From the NCBI GenBank assembly GCA_036023115.1, contig JAYKKT010000073.1, forward strand, positions 14,853,001-14,917,000: DNA of 64,000 bases, read 5' to 3'. This document shows, piece by piece, positions 24,194-35,539 of the stretch (its first letter is position 1; each line of letters opens with the position of its first letter). The stretch is from Brasenia schreberi. Taxonomy: Eukaryota; Streptophyta; Magnoliopsida; Nymphaeales; Cabombaceae. The notes under the pieces are model-generated. The model saw only the letters and a program-made list of their open reading frames with translations, searched no databases and was not told the DNA's origin. Position numbers and translations under genes: made by a program.

Positions 24194-24229
24194 CATAGAT
24201 GAGTTGAGTTGAGTTGAGTTGAGTTGTGT
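24194..24229. repeat. (GAGTT)n microsatellite
   Basis: GAGTTGAGTTGAGTTGAGTT continues into GTGTTG: about five perfect pentamers in intergenic DNA. Confidence 0.85.
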
Positions 24230-25066
24230 TGTCTACTTCAATGGAGTCAGTTCCACTTCTAATTGTATTAGGCAACTCATGTTGGGTTATATCTAAAGAC
24301 ATGTGAATAGTCAACGAGAATAAAGAGTTTATACAGTCAAACAAATTTGATGGTTGATATAGATATGTATTTTGGATATTAAAAGTGGACACATGATATG
24401 GATACAGAGATATGAAGCATGAGAGGTAGCCCAAGGTGGATATGTAAGGTGGCTCCAAATGTTGTATGTGTGATATTGTTGAGATTAATTGGTTGAATGT
24501 ATAACTCTACTAGTGTACCTTGTCCGATAGACTCGAGGGGTTAAACTTGACAAGTCAATGTTACAGTCGTGAAGGTCCTTAGTCCAACATGTTGGAAGTG
24601 TGGTGGGAGGCCACATGGCCAGACTGGAGAAGGTTCGTAGGATTCCTATGACGTGGCTATGGTGGATGCATACATGCATGTTTGAAATGATGTGGTTGCT
24701 TTAAAATATGATATGGATTTCTTGTATTGTATGATTTGAAATTTTGCATGTGTTTTATAAGATCATGTTCACCTACAAGAATAATTGTGATGCTCAAATT
24801 TTATTTAAAATTTTAGAACCTAATAAGTAGAGGCGTTTGAAGCGCTTTAAAGACATGATTCGACTTTGGCTGGGTTGTGGTAGAACTTAATAGGTTATTT
24901 GACTTTTTTTTGTTTAAAGAAACGTAGAATTTAGAAATTTAATGAACCTCTTTATATAAAAAAAAAATAGTTAGGAACATTTGTCGTTTATATACATGAA
25001 TCATGACCCACGTCGAAGGGGTCACGAGGGATTGACCGCTCGGCCGGGCTCGGAACGTGACATAAA

Positions 25067-25314
25067 CTTGTCACACAAGATCGTTATACAACGATGACCT
25101 CATGTTACGGATCCAGAAGACGGTGAAATGCCCCACGACAAGTGGATAAAACATTATTATCTTGAAGCCAACACGGTGGCTGAAGACTAGTAAAGATGGT
25201 TGATAACAAAGCTTCTGATTGGGCTTGGCATGATGAATCACCACGGGAAATCACTCCTCTGTTGCTGAGAAGGGATGCAATTGCAGCAGGAAAAGAAAGA
25301 TCTTGTGTGACAAG
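25067..25314. repeat. 16-bp perfect inverted repeats about 216 bp apart
   Basis: CTTGTCACACAAGATC at 25067-25082 is the exact reverse complement of GATCTTGTGTGACAAG at 25299-25314. The pair may bound a miniature inverted-repeat element. Clear target-site duplications were not found, so its nature is open. Confidence 0.6.
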
Positions 25315-25727
25315 AGCTTTCCGTTTGTAAAAAGGCTATAAACCTTTCCTTACGATGAAAAGAAAGAGGAAAAGCAGCGAGGGAGCTCTCCTAAAAAAAA
25401 GCCAGCTGCAACAACGATGATTTTTAGTCGTAAAAGAAGACACCAACCCTCTTAAAGCAGCAAGATCTAACGAAGTGCTTGTAAGAATCGAATGACTGAC
25501 AACGTCGGCTCATATATACATAAATGTGAGTGCATTTCTGAACACGTACTACAGCACAATCAAATAAAACCATACAATGAACCCGAAGGTTAATAAAGAA
25601 CATGAAGGAAGACATACAAGCAAGCGGAGGAGGTAAAAACAACGCCAACGGACTCGTAAGAAAAGCTTACTGCAACACCAATGATTTTCGGTCACGAACG
25701 AAGATCCACAAATCCGGTCTCTCTCTA

Positions 25728-26630
25728 TCACGCGAACCCCGTAGCCGATGGGCTGAGTGGGAGCTTGCCCAGGTCGCCTTTTTTCATCTTCTTCCTCGCG
25801 TTCGTCCCACAAGATACCGAGCACTCGCACCCTGCCGAGAATTTGTCCCCGAAGCACAACGCCGGCCCCCCTCCAGCCTCTTTTCTCCTCTGGGCCGTCA
25901 ACCGCCGCCGGACCGCCGGCTGCGGCGGGAACTCGTTGCGCCATCTTTCGAGCTTCGCTTTCACTTCCTTCCCGCTTCTGCTCGCCACGCTCCAGTCCTC
26001 CAACACCGAACTCCCCACTTCCTCCGGTAGTATGTCCTCCCCACTGCCACCGGCGTCGGAAGACGACGCCCTCTCCGCGATGCTGGCAGCCGATCCGACT
26101 TCCAATAAGCTCTTCGTCTTGTGCAACGGCCGGAAAGCATTCCCCATCAATTCCTTGTATCCCAAAGCCGGATTCAGCTGCGTGTAGAGCGGTACACTCC
26201 TTAGCGACGCGTCCAAAACCGTCACCCCGAGATTCAGTATGCCCTGCGGCCTGCCGGACGGCCTTCGAACTTGGAGCGCCGTGAAACGCATGCCCATGGC
26301 GGAGACCTTCGGCGAAAGAAGGTTGCCGATGAGCACCCGAACGGTCCCGACAAGGACGTCGCGCAGCCAACCGACGCAGAAGATCTCCACCATCACAGCC
26401 GACGTCTCCTTCCTGAGGAACCACTCATCGACTCGGAACACGAACTTATCATTCCACTGCGGATCGGTGTGGTTACCCGAATCGACTCGGCTGCAAAGCT
26501 TCCGATCCGGATGGATCCACGTGACCGCGTACGTCGACATGGACCGGTTCACCGGGTGGAGGTCCTGGGCCGATATGATATTCAACTCGAGGAGGTGTTC
26601 TGTAGGCGGAGGCACCGGTGGGGGCTTCAT
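25728..26630 (-). CDS. C2-domain protein (Ca2+/lipid-binding type), 300 aa, single exon
   Basis: One uninterrupted frame from ATG at 26630 to TGA at 25728-25730, in locally GC-rich DNA unlike its AT-rich surroundings. The first about 110 residues form a C2 domain: HLLELNIISAQDLHPVNRSM, then YAVTWIHPDRKL, HTDPQWNDKFVFRVDEWFL and VGWLRDVLVGTVRVLIGNL. A conserved block follows at about residues 117-165 (FTALQVRRPSGRPQGILNLG; LNPALGYKELMG). A Ser/Gly-rich low-complexity stretch comes next, with a short Cys-containing motif near the C-terminus (CECSVSCGTN). The layout matches the plant family of small C2 proteins that bind membranes, often linked to stress or defence. No transmembrane segment is visible. 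The start was chosen because it is the first ATG and the C2 fold begins within about 12 residues. Acidic Ca2+ ligands are only partly conserved, so calcium dependence is uncertain. Confidence 0.9.
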   Translation of the reverse strand: MKPPPVPPPTEHLLELNIISAQDLHPVNRSMSTYAVTWIHPDRKLCSRVDSGNHTDPQWNDKFVFRVDEWFLRKETSAVMVEIFCVGWLRDVLVGTVRVLIGNLLSPKVSAMGMRFTALQVRRPSGRPQGILNLGVTVLDASLRSVPLYTQLNPALGYKELMGNAFRPLHKTKSLLEVGSAASIAERASSSDAGGSGEDILPEEVGSSVLEDWSVASRSGKEVKAKLERWRNEFPPQPAVRRRLTAQRRKEAGGGPALCFGDKFSAGCECSVSCGTNARKKMKKGDLGKLPLSPSATGFA

Positions 26631-27104
26631 TCCTCTTCCGGTTCGGTCACTTCATTAGTCGAGTCGGAAGGGACCGGTTCAGAGACGGGTAGGAAGCAAA
26701 AGGGCCGAGAGGAACGACGGTGAGTTAATAAAGGGAGGGGAGATTTTGTTGTTGGATTTAACCGCGGTTTGTTAGTGAGGAGGGGCTGACAGAGAGGTGA
26801 TTTGCCTTATTTGGGTCATGTTGTTACCTGGGTCTTTGGTTCTGACCCGCCAAATCAGAATTCGTCCCTTGTTTGAGACCGATGGCTTGGTGCGTCGGGT
26901 AAGTTCTTATTGAATTGAAGTTTCGGACAAGTTCTTATTGAATTGTGTCTCTGAAAATGCTAATATGAATTCAAGTACATTCTAATTAAGTGGTTATCTG
27001 GAATTGTTAATATGGGTGAAGAAAAGAATATCCACAAGATGTTGGTTGATCTAAAAAGCAAATATCAACGTGATTCTCAGAGAATTATCTGAAAAAATTG
27101 TTGG

Positions 27105-27185
27105 TGCAAGCGATGGCTCACCTGGTTAGGGGACTCGACTCACAGGTTGCAGGTCGTGATTTTGATACTGTGATGTAAATTTGAA
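27105..27185 (+). mobile_element. Possible tRNA-derived SINE head
   Basis: TGGCTCACCTGGTTAGGGGA resembles a Pol III A box (TRGYNNARNGG type), and 36 bp further GATTTTGATACTG resembles a degenerate B box (GGTTCGANTCC). The order and spacing fit a tRNA-derived SINE. No tail or target duplication was identified, so this is tentative. Confidence 0.35.
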
Positions 27186-27533
27186 GATTCAAGTTTTTAT
27201 CAAAACCACTTTAAAAAGAATGCCTCGAAATCCTTAAATTTCTACAAGTCAAAGCTTGGGACGTTTCAACACGAGCATGGCGTCGCTTATTTTGTCTGGT
27301 GAAGCACCTTGCATTCAATAGCGTTTCATATCGATTCATTTATTGTATTCAGCATCATCTTGTTTGCACGGCAACATATATATTTTGCAACTGTCCTCTA
27401 TCATCTTTCTTCATTTAGTGATGTGAATGTGCCACAATTTGCTAACTGGGATGTGATGTGGAAGTGGCAGGGCAACAGTGAAAGGAAGTGGGTGTTGGAT
27501 TTAATGTGAATATGGGGTCTTTTAAGGGGATTC

Positions 27534-27535
<2 letters not shown>

Positions 27536-27604
<69 letters not shown>
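27536..27604. repeat. (GT)n-(GA)n compound microsatellite
   Basis: About 16 GT units run directly into about 18 GA units. It produces spurious open frames on both strands (VCVCVC/ERERER and SLSLSL/THTHTH). Confidence 0.95.
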
Positions 27605-27608
<4 letters not shown>

Positions 27609-28022
27609 AATACATTCCTAGTTTGCAAAATGCAAAATGGTTATTTAGAATTCAAGCGTTGCCGAACAAGACCTGGAAAGTCAATATCTGTAACTGGGAA
27701 GCTAACAAGGTCGCCGGCCGACCCGCTGGCGAAGATGGCTGTACATCAATCTGTTCTAACGGGAGTGCTTGCCATCTTCTAACCGGAGATGTCAGTCGTG
27801 CTCTTTTGTAAAAGGCAATCGGCCTTCCTTAAGAGAGAAGAAGAAAAATGTAGAATTGAAGTGAAGGTTCCAAACAACATCTAAACTTTGTCTTTATTGC
27901 TTTCATATAGACATGAGCGGTTCCAACCAAAAACGAATCGGGCTAGAAACCGGCTGGACTTGAAATAGATGAAACCGAAACCAAAACCAGGTTCCACCCG
28001 ATCTGCAATGATACCAAATTCA

Positions 28023-28139
<117 letters not shown>

Positions 28140-28420
28140 AACTAAGTTATTTAAATGTATTTACGACCAATTTCCCAAGCAGAGAGAGTATGACTTCCGT
28201 GCGCGTTTGTCGAGGTCGTCAAACCTTTAGGCAGGAGAGCACCTCGTAAAAGACCGAAGAAAGTTCAAAAAACACAACGGCGAAGGTAAACAGGATACTC
28301 AGACGTAGGAAGCTTGTCAATTAGTGCAGTCATGATGTTCCTTAGATTGTGGGGGAGGCCCGATGGAAGCTTCAAGACAGCTGTGGGGAAACAACAGCGA
28401 TGGGATCCTGTAACCTATAA

Positions 28421-28545
<125 letters not shown>

Positions 28546-28663
28546 GTCATCCTTATATCTTTTTACTTTTCTAATAACATCTATGCCCACAAAAGTAAGG
28601 GTAGCACTAGTGTATATGTGTTAGCTTATATATATATATATATATATAGATATACATAAAGAC

Positions 28664-28868
28664 ATTGGTATATGTTAACATCTTTAGGTGTTATCAAATT
28701 CAAACAAATCTCAATCATTCATCTTTAGTGATGGATGATTGAGATTTTAATCTTTTAGGTATATTTTATTCATATGGACACTTTTGTTTTTTAAATTTCA
28801 AATCTCAATCGTCTATCACCAAAGATGAATGATTGAGATTTGTTAGCACCAAATGGTGCTAGTGTCTC
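28664..28868. mobile_element. Miniature inverted-repeat element, copy 1 (shares ends with the adjacent Mutator-like element)
   Basis: Begins TTGGTATATGTTAACATCTT and ends GTTAGCACCAAATGGTGCTA. Sub-terminal phrases are inverted copies of each other: CAAATCTCAATCATTCATCT at the left, and AGATGAATGATTGAGATTTG at the right. It is bordered by TA-rich sequence on the left and CT/TA sequence on the right. It has no coding capacity. Confidence 0.7.
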
Positions 28869-28899
28869 TCTCTCTATGTATATATATCTATAAAGGCAG

Positions 28900-29725
28900 T
28901 GGTATATGCTAGCAATTTAGGTGTTTGTAAATACCAATAAATTTAAGCATGTTGAGATAAACGGCTTAGATGGAGGCCTTTTAAACTCTCTTTACAATCT
29001 CTCTCTAAACTTTTCTGCATTTTCCCTCTCTCCTCCACATCTCCCTTCTTTTTTCCCCTATCTCCCCCAAATCTCCCTTCACTCTCTCTCTTTCTCTTTC
29101 TACTTTGTGGGAGGCCTCTCTCTAAGAGGTATGTTCTCTTCTCTCTCTTATTCATGGATGAGCGTTAGATTTTTTATACTCTGTCTCTGGTTTGTGTGAG
29201 ATCTCTCTCTAGTGATGAACACAATACATATTCATCGTTCCCGATTCATGTGGGAGTCATTGAGTTCTTATTCTTTTTAGACTCTCTTTCTCTCTCTTGT
29301 TTGTGCACAATATATACTGATTGTTCTCGAATCGTGTGAGAGCCATTGGGTTCTTATTTTTTTACACTCTCTTTCTCTCTCTCTCTCTTATTCATACGAG
29401 ACGTCTCTCTCATATATGTATTGTAGTGTTGAACACCATGCATTAATACCCTCATTTGTGCGAGTCATTTGGTTCTTTTTATTCATTTTACACTTTCTTA
29501 TTCGTACGAGACCTCCCTCTCAGAGGTATTGTAGTGTTGAATGCAATGCATATTCATCGTTCTTTTGTTCTTGTATTATAGATCGTAATGCAATGCATGC
29601 CAAGTGTTTGATCTATCACTTCAAACAAAGTTTTCTATTATAGGGATGAATTTAATGCATATGCATTATTGTTGATTGCTGCCTCTAATCGTTCTTACAT
29701 TGTAGTATGTGACATATTGAAAATA
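28900..29725. repeat. Left terminal inverted repeat of the Mutator-like element
   Basis: Matches the reverse complement of about 34610-35218 in long blocks: the first about 90 bp, a CT-rich zone around GAGGTATG(T/C), AGCGTTAGATTTTTTATACT, and TTACATTGTAGTATGTGA near 29695. The left copy is longer because CT-rich and TCTCTCTTATTCAT(A/G) phrases are repeated in it. Confidence 0.75.
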
Positions 29726-30039
29726 ATGAATATGGCCTCTTCTTTTAACATGCATAGGAGTATGTGATTGTTGCCTTTCTATACAGTAATATCTTACCAC
29801 ATTATAAAAGTTTGGTTTGTATCTCACTTTACTTCTCACTGGACATAAACCATGGTTTTAATGTGATGGACATGAGGGATGTGTTTGGAGAGTAAGATTC
29901 TCACCTTTTCTACTTCATGGTTTTGATCCATTTGATATTGTTATCCCGCTTTACAAATACAAAAAAAGTGAGGGTTGATATTATGCTTTTAGTATATAAT
30001 ATTTATTGTGGTACGCAACAGTTGAGTTTCAATCTCAGG

Positions 30040-30408
30040 ATGTTTTGTAAATGTCAACCACATTTGGAGTATAAAGTCTTCACAACGAAGACTAAGAAAC
30101 ACCCTAACAAAATGTTTTACCGATGTTCTAATTGGATAAGTTAATATTAGCTTATTTATATACTTGGTTTACATATATTAATCCTTACTTTATATTGCTT
30201 TAGGAAAAGATATCATGAAATACAAGATAAATCTTCTTCAAACTATGCTGAGTTGGAGTTGGCTCATGAGAAGATAACAATGCTTAAAAGAGAACGGGAG
30301 ACAATAAAAGCTAAAAAAGAAGTATTAGTGAATACATTATTGGAGACTTTGAGAATTGCTTCCGAAATACTACATGAAATGTTGAAGAAAAGTATAAAAA
30401 ATTTGTGA
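30040..30408 (+). CDS. Putative transposon accessory protein: GRF-type zinc finger plus coiled coil (two exons)
   Basis: Exon 1 (30040 to about 30138) reads MFCKCQPHLEYKVF and continues to HPNKMFYRCSNW: Cys-x-Cys, a conserved Asn, and a final Cys after an aromatic, as in GRF zinc fingers. A possible intron (GTTAAT...TTTAG, about 30139-30203) joins to exon 2 (30204-30408). Exon 2 is Lys/Glu-rich and heptad-like (YAELELAHEKITMLKRERET; ...LLETLRIASEILHEMLKK) and ends at TGA. Small plant proteins pairing a GRF finger with a coiled coil are common and several sit in transposons. Its location inside the Mutator-like element suggests an element-encoded or captured gene. The start ATG is a guess; an in-frame ATG also exists at 29917. 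Confidence 0.5.
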
Positions 30409-30409
30409 A

Positions 30410-31790
30410 TGTGGGAACAATGTAGATGTAAATGATATGTATCTTTTGGTCGTTGGATTGAATATTAGATGAGTGAATACTTGTAGATAATTTTGTGTCT
30501 CTATTATAGTTTAAGTCTTTTGTCATAAACCATATGCTATATAATGTTATGTTTACTTTCTTGGATGTTCCTTGATCCATTGTTAAATCATATGTTATAT
30601 AATGATATATTAACTTTGATGGATTTTTCCTGATCAATTGTTTGAATATTTGGAGAAAATGGTAGGACTAATGCCAACAATTGACCTCAAGGTCTAACTA
30701 CATTGCACGTAGGATTGGTGCCAATGGTTTATGTCTTTTGTCATTAACCATAAATGGATTCATTTATAATGATATGAGGGTCTAACTACATCGTATTGAT
30801 ATATTTGAAAAGGTTGACATTCTTGCTCTCTAACTACATTGCATTGTCTTTTTTTGTGTATAACCGGTTCTACTGTTACTCTGGACCTTGTGCAATCGAT
30901 TGAATCATATAGATATCCCTTTAACATATGTCATCGAAAGGATCTCGAATGACCCACTAGAGCATGATAGGTAGAAAGAGCTCATGTCAACCCATCAATT
31001 TTGGATCCAATTCAAGAAAGAATTGTTTATAATCACATCAATTCATACAAAATAAAACTGATTAATAAGAAAGCAACACTCGAGGCATTCCAATTGCAAT
31101 TGCAAGCCAATATTCCATAAACTGAACATATCAAAATCAATTTATATAAGAATCCAACACTCCATAGTTATGCACATGCAAGGTTGCACTTTAATTAACA
31201 TAAACAGAGCTATAGTTTTCAACTTTACGTTTGTAATAAATCCACTCACACATAGGCATAGAGGGAGGGAGAGAGCAAAACAATAAAGAAGAATAAACTC
31301 CCACATTGGGAGAGAGAAAGAACAAAGGATAGCAAAGAAGAATAAACTCTAGGAGAAAACATCTTTCAGGTTGGAGTTGACGATAAGCAAGAAATACACA
31401 TTCTTCTTATGTGTGGCCTTTACTAGCTTCCTAGTTATGTAGCCTCATGCAAGTGATCTAGAATGTGCACTATGAAAGATTTGATTTCAAGAACAAATGA
31501 TCTGATATGCAATGTATACTATGAAAGATTATGATATACAAGTGAGATAAAATAAACTGCTATAACATACACAAACCAACATAAACAAGTGACTGAACTA
31601 TATAATAGAAAGTCACCAACATTTGATATTTGTTAATTCAATGAACATATAAACTAAATTTTGTTTTGAACAATGGTAATTTTCTTCATTTAGCTCCTCT
31701 ACAACACCTAAAATGCCAATGATTAACAATAAGATAGGATAACATAGCAGTCATATTATCATAAAAAAGTATAAACAAAAGCATTACAAG
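30410..31790. other. Internal non-coding part of the Mutator-like element
   Basis: AT-rich sequence between the zinc-finger frame and the 3' end of the transposase remnant; the two face each other. The phrase GGTGCCAATG(G)/TCTAACTACATTG(C/T) recurs near 30690-30850. No gene is seen. Confidence 0.5.
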
Positions 31791-31799
31791 TATTAAAAT

Positions 31800-34130
31800 A
31801 TATCAAACATATTTTTGCAAGTCCTTTTATCATGACCTGTACCACCACAAGTATTGCATTTCTTAAGTAACTTAACCACAACCACATCTTTGGAGACATT
31901 CCTGTGGCAACACATTAAATAACAATATTAAGTTGTTGAATTCAAAAAAATAACATGTGTATAAATTAAAAACTTATGAATTTTTAAGTTTAAGGGTATT
32001 TACGTGAGTCATGAGCATAGTGTTGTCATGTTTTGCAACTCCTAATATGCTTTGATACATTAATGTCTTATTCAAACCGTTTACTACTTCCTTTTGTGTG
32101 AACTGGATTATGATCTTGCAAAATTTTACTTTCCTTATCACAATCACTAGAGCATATCACAATCATATGTTCACTTGGAAGATTCTCTCTAGTAGAATTA
32201 GAGGCAACTTCATTTTCATCAACTCCTTTCGAGGTTGATTCATCTAATTCATTATTCATTCTCTTTAATCGTATACATAATCTATCAAGAACATCCACCG
32301 TATGACGATAAGCCTTATCATATCTTAAGACTTCTTTTAGGTATTTATGAATTTTAAAAAAGAACACATGCTTCTTTTGAAAGATAAAGTTTTCTTGTTT
32401 TCTTTGTTGGAATGATGTATTTATAATACCAAAAGAATTTATTGCACCTACTTTTGTTTGTTAGATCCACCTTTTAAGAATATAATTTTCTGGTAATCGA
32501 TAAACTCTCTCAATACTAAATATATCTAACATGCGACAACAAACAATACTTGCAAAATGCCATAAATAATATTGATAAGTAGATAGTTCTTGATTACAGA
32601 CAATATATGAGATATTATTCAATTTTTCTTTGTTATTTTTTTGGTAGTAAAGTATTCTTTAATTTCTAATGTCACAATTTATCAACATTTCAATTTTTTT
32701 TTAAAATTTCTCAAAAATTGATGATATACATATCTCTAATATAAAGTAACAAGGAGTTTCCCACAAAACAAGATTCTACCCCATTCTTCATTTGATAATC
32801 AAACCTTTTCTTTCTATTATAACTTCTATCAATTACTTGTTCAAACCTTTCAACAAAGGGATGTAAAGAAGTACTTACATCAAGCCACTTTTTAAATATT
32901 TATTTCATGCTCCTACTCCATTGGGTTGTAGACATTCATATAATGAATATTTTAGGTAAATAATGATAAGACCATAAAGCACAATCATCCTAAAGATCAT
33001 TCATTCAACTATTTTCAAGCAATTGAGGGAATAACTTATTCATCTCTTGGCACCTATCTTTAAATTCTGTTTTACTTTTCAATAAATAAAATCATGCATA
33101 CCATTTGCTACTAAAATATGGATGTGTATTAGACTTTTACTTTGGAGCATTTTGCATGATGTACAAAGAAAACATGAATGACTTGTGTTTGGAAATACTT
33201 TCTTTATCATTGCTTTTATGACATGATCTTGATTTGTAATTATTGCACTTGAAAGTTTATTACCCATTGAAATCAACCATTCATAAACAACCAAACAAAT
33301 GATTTTTTTTCTCATCTCTAAGTAAAGCACATCCAAATATAATCGACTAATTATGATGATTTACACCTGTGAATAGAGCAAAAGGTATTAAATACTTGTT
33401 CTTATAAATAATATCAAAAGACACAAGATCACTAAAATAATAATAATCTTCACCTGGCATAGCATTCACCTAGAAACAAATTGTTACTTGACTATACTCA
33501 TTAGTATGAATTGCATAATAAAACTAGGTTTTTTAACTTGCTTTTTTTAAATGTATGTAAATGTAATTTGACAATCCTTTCCCAAATAACCCACTCTATG
33601 TTTTCGAAGATAAGCATAAAGATATTCTTCATGATACATTATGAATACCACACAAGTCATATGACATCACATCCATTATTTTTGTAGCCTTAATGTCTAT
33701 CACACTTTTATGTGAATCTATCCCTTTCGTTAACATGCGCATGCACATTTTTTTTGTGGTGAATGCATCCTATGATTGTGCTCTATATGATATACTTTAA
33801 TAATCCACTTTTTATCTTTAGACAAATCTTAATAATCAATCTTGCTTTACAACCACATCTTATAATAATTCTCAATGATTGTTGGTCCTTCTTTGGCTTT
33901 TTATACCCTTCTTTGTTGCATTCAGGTAGTACCCAATAAAGATCACCTCTCTTCTTTCTCAAAATATGCTTTCATATTTTAAATCCCATAGTTAGCATAT
34001 AAATTATAAAAGTTATATGTGTTATCGTAACTGTGCCAACAAAGAGTATATGATCTAGCGGGACCATATGAGTTTAACTTTCAACAACTTCTTCCCTTTG
34101 CATATGCTCTATTGAGACTGTAAGTGTTGG
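31800..34130 (-). pseudogene. Decayed FAR1-like (Mutator-type) transposase
   Basis: Read on the minus strand across frameshifts and stops. An N-terminal FAR1 DNA-binding-like segment (FYNLYANYGI; ERGDLYWVLPECNKEGYKKP; RCGCKAR) lies at about 33830-34060. The core transposase (DYYYFSDLVSFDIIYKNKY, then IPFALFTGVNHHN) lies at about 33350-33470. At 33079-33336 come WLISMGNKLSSAIITNQDH and VIKAMIKKVFPNTSHS, the typical ITDQD...AIKKVFP block with the first Asp of DQD changed to Asn. A C-terminal zinc knuckle (CNTCGGTGHDKRTC) lies at about 31825-31870. At least several disruptions make it non-functional. In intact relatives this protein is the element transposase. Confidence 0.75.
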
Positions 34131-34609
34131 ACCTTTACTCATTTCTTGCTCTTCTTCCTCGATATCATCACAAATTTTCTTACTCACTACTTAAATCCAC
34201 TTCCATTACTTCAACATTCATGTCATTACCATATTTATTTACAAAATGACTACTTGCATCAATTTCAATTACCACCATGATTTCTATGTCCATATCCAAC
34301 CTTCAATTGCCGCCACGATTTCTATATCCATATTCAACCTTCTTATAACATTGGTGATTGATGAACCTTAACTCAACTCCATACTACATGTATTTACATA
34401 TTAGTAAGTGATGGTAAAACTATCACATTGCATATAAAAAGATAAGTTATAGTATTTTAAGAAACACAAAGATACACTTGCTTTCATAAACTCCTCAAAT
34501 ACGTAAGACACATCTAGATCAAGCATGTTAGCAAGCAAAATGGATAACAAATGCTTGAACGATAGAGGCAACTTGATTAAGAACTTAGTTTAGAAATATC
34601 TACATATAA

Positions 34610-35218
34610 TTGCTTGGTTAAGAACTCAACTTGGCACTCTTCAATCCCAATCACATACTACAATGTAAGAACAAAAAAGCAACAACCAAGAATGATGCAT
34701 ATGCACTATGTTCATCACTATAATAGAAAACTCTATTTGAAGCAACAAATCAAACACTTGGTATGCATTGCTACAATCTACACCGCAATAACAAAACATT
34801 GTAAATGAACAAGAGAGAACTAGAGTGTAAAATGTCGCACAAACTAATATGCATTGGGTTCAATACTACAATACCTTTGAGAAAGAGGTCTCACACAAAC
34901 TAGAGAGAAAGAATATAAAAAATCTAACGATCCCACATGAATCAAATAGAGAGGGAGGGCATACCTCTTAGAGAGAGGTCTCACATGAACCATAAAGTGT
35001 GAGAGAAAGAGAGAGAATGAGAACATACTTTGTAAAGAGCTCCCGCATGACTCAAATCGTGATCAAGAGAAGGGAGATTTGGGAAAAGAGGAAAAACACA
35101 AGAAAGTGTGGAGGAAGCATAGACTTTAAAGGGGGTCTAAGGCCTCCATTTAAGTCGTTTATCTCAATGACTTAGATTTGTTGGTATTTGCAAGCACCCA
35201 AACTGCTTGCATATACCA
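34610..35218. repeat. Right terminal inverted repeat of the Mutator-like element
   Basis: Inverted counterpart of 28900-29725. It begins inside with a CACATACTACAATGTAAGAA block and ends with GCATATACCA. The short open frame at 34844-35026 lies wholly in this repeat and is not a gene. Confidence 0.75.
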
Positions 35219-35241
35219 ATTTTCTTATATATAGAGAGAGA

Positions 35242-35477
35242 TTGTTATATGCTAGCACCCTTAGGTGCTAGCAAATTCAAACAAATCTCAATTTTGGTGG
35301 TGAATGGTTAAAATTTTGAATCTATAAAATTAAAAGTTTTTGTATACTTTTTGTAGGTACACTTTATTCACATAAACACTTTTGTTTTTTAAACTTCAAA
35401 TCTTAATCATATATCACAAAAGATGGATGGTTGAAATTTATTTGGATTGACTAGCACCAATACCTAAGGGTACTAGA
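35242..35477. mobile_element. Miniature inverted-repeat element, copy 2
   Basis: Begins TTGTTATATGCTAGCACCCT and ends ACTAGCACCAATACCTAAGG followed by a TA tract. Sub-terminal CAAACAAATCTCAA and TGAAATTTATTTGG are inverted. It belongs to the same family as 28664-28868 and lies just outside the right end of the Mutator-like element. Confidence 0.7.
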
Positions 35478-35539
35478 ATATATATATATATATATGTATA
35501 TGTATATATGTATATATATATATATACATACATACATAC

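Larger units (their letters stand above)
22681..25550. other. Intergenic DNA downstream of the C2 gene, probable decayed repeats
   Basis: No gene is supported. At 23990-24190 a unit of about 108 bp beginning GCGAGTAAAACA(T/C)TA occurs twice (about 23995 and 24102). About 24990-25060 reads GGTCACGAGGGATTGACCGC followed by CGGCCGGGCTCGGAACGTGA, which resembles the end of an old LTR (inference only). The open stretches on the minus strand at 22815-23410 show no domain. Confidence 0.4.
28900..35218. mobile_element. Mutator-like DNA transposon (about 6.3 kb) with long terminal inverted repeats
   Basis: The left end TGGTATATGCTAGCAATTTA and the right end ...GCTTGCATATACCA are inverted, and the match continues inward for hundreds of bases. 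Examples are TTGAGATAAACGGCTTAGAT at 28955 against its reverse near 35150, and CATGCCAAGTGTTTGATCTA at 29596 against its reverse near 34745. Inside lie a + strand zinc-finger/coiled-coil frame (30040-30408) and a minus-strand decayed FAR1-like transposase (about 31800-34130). Long TIRs plus this transposase type indicate a Mutator-like element. A 9-11 bp target duplication was not found at these limits; the flanks are other repeats. Confidence 0.75.

Noticed and set aside
25549..26723. Several long plus-strand frames and a 291-aa minus-strand frame over the C2 gene
   Set aside because: Shadow frames of GC-rich coding DNA. Only the frame 26630-25728 shows a conserved domain.
27105..27185. A functional tRNA gene
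   Set aside because: Box-like motifs are present, but stems cannot be paired convincingly into a cloverleaf and the B box is degenerate. A SINE head is the better guess.
27401..27811. Open frames with VCVCVC/ERERER and SLSLSL/THTHTH
   Set aside because: Caused by the GT/GA microsatellite at 27536-27604.
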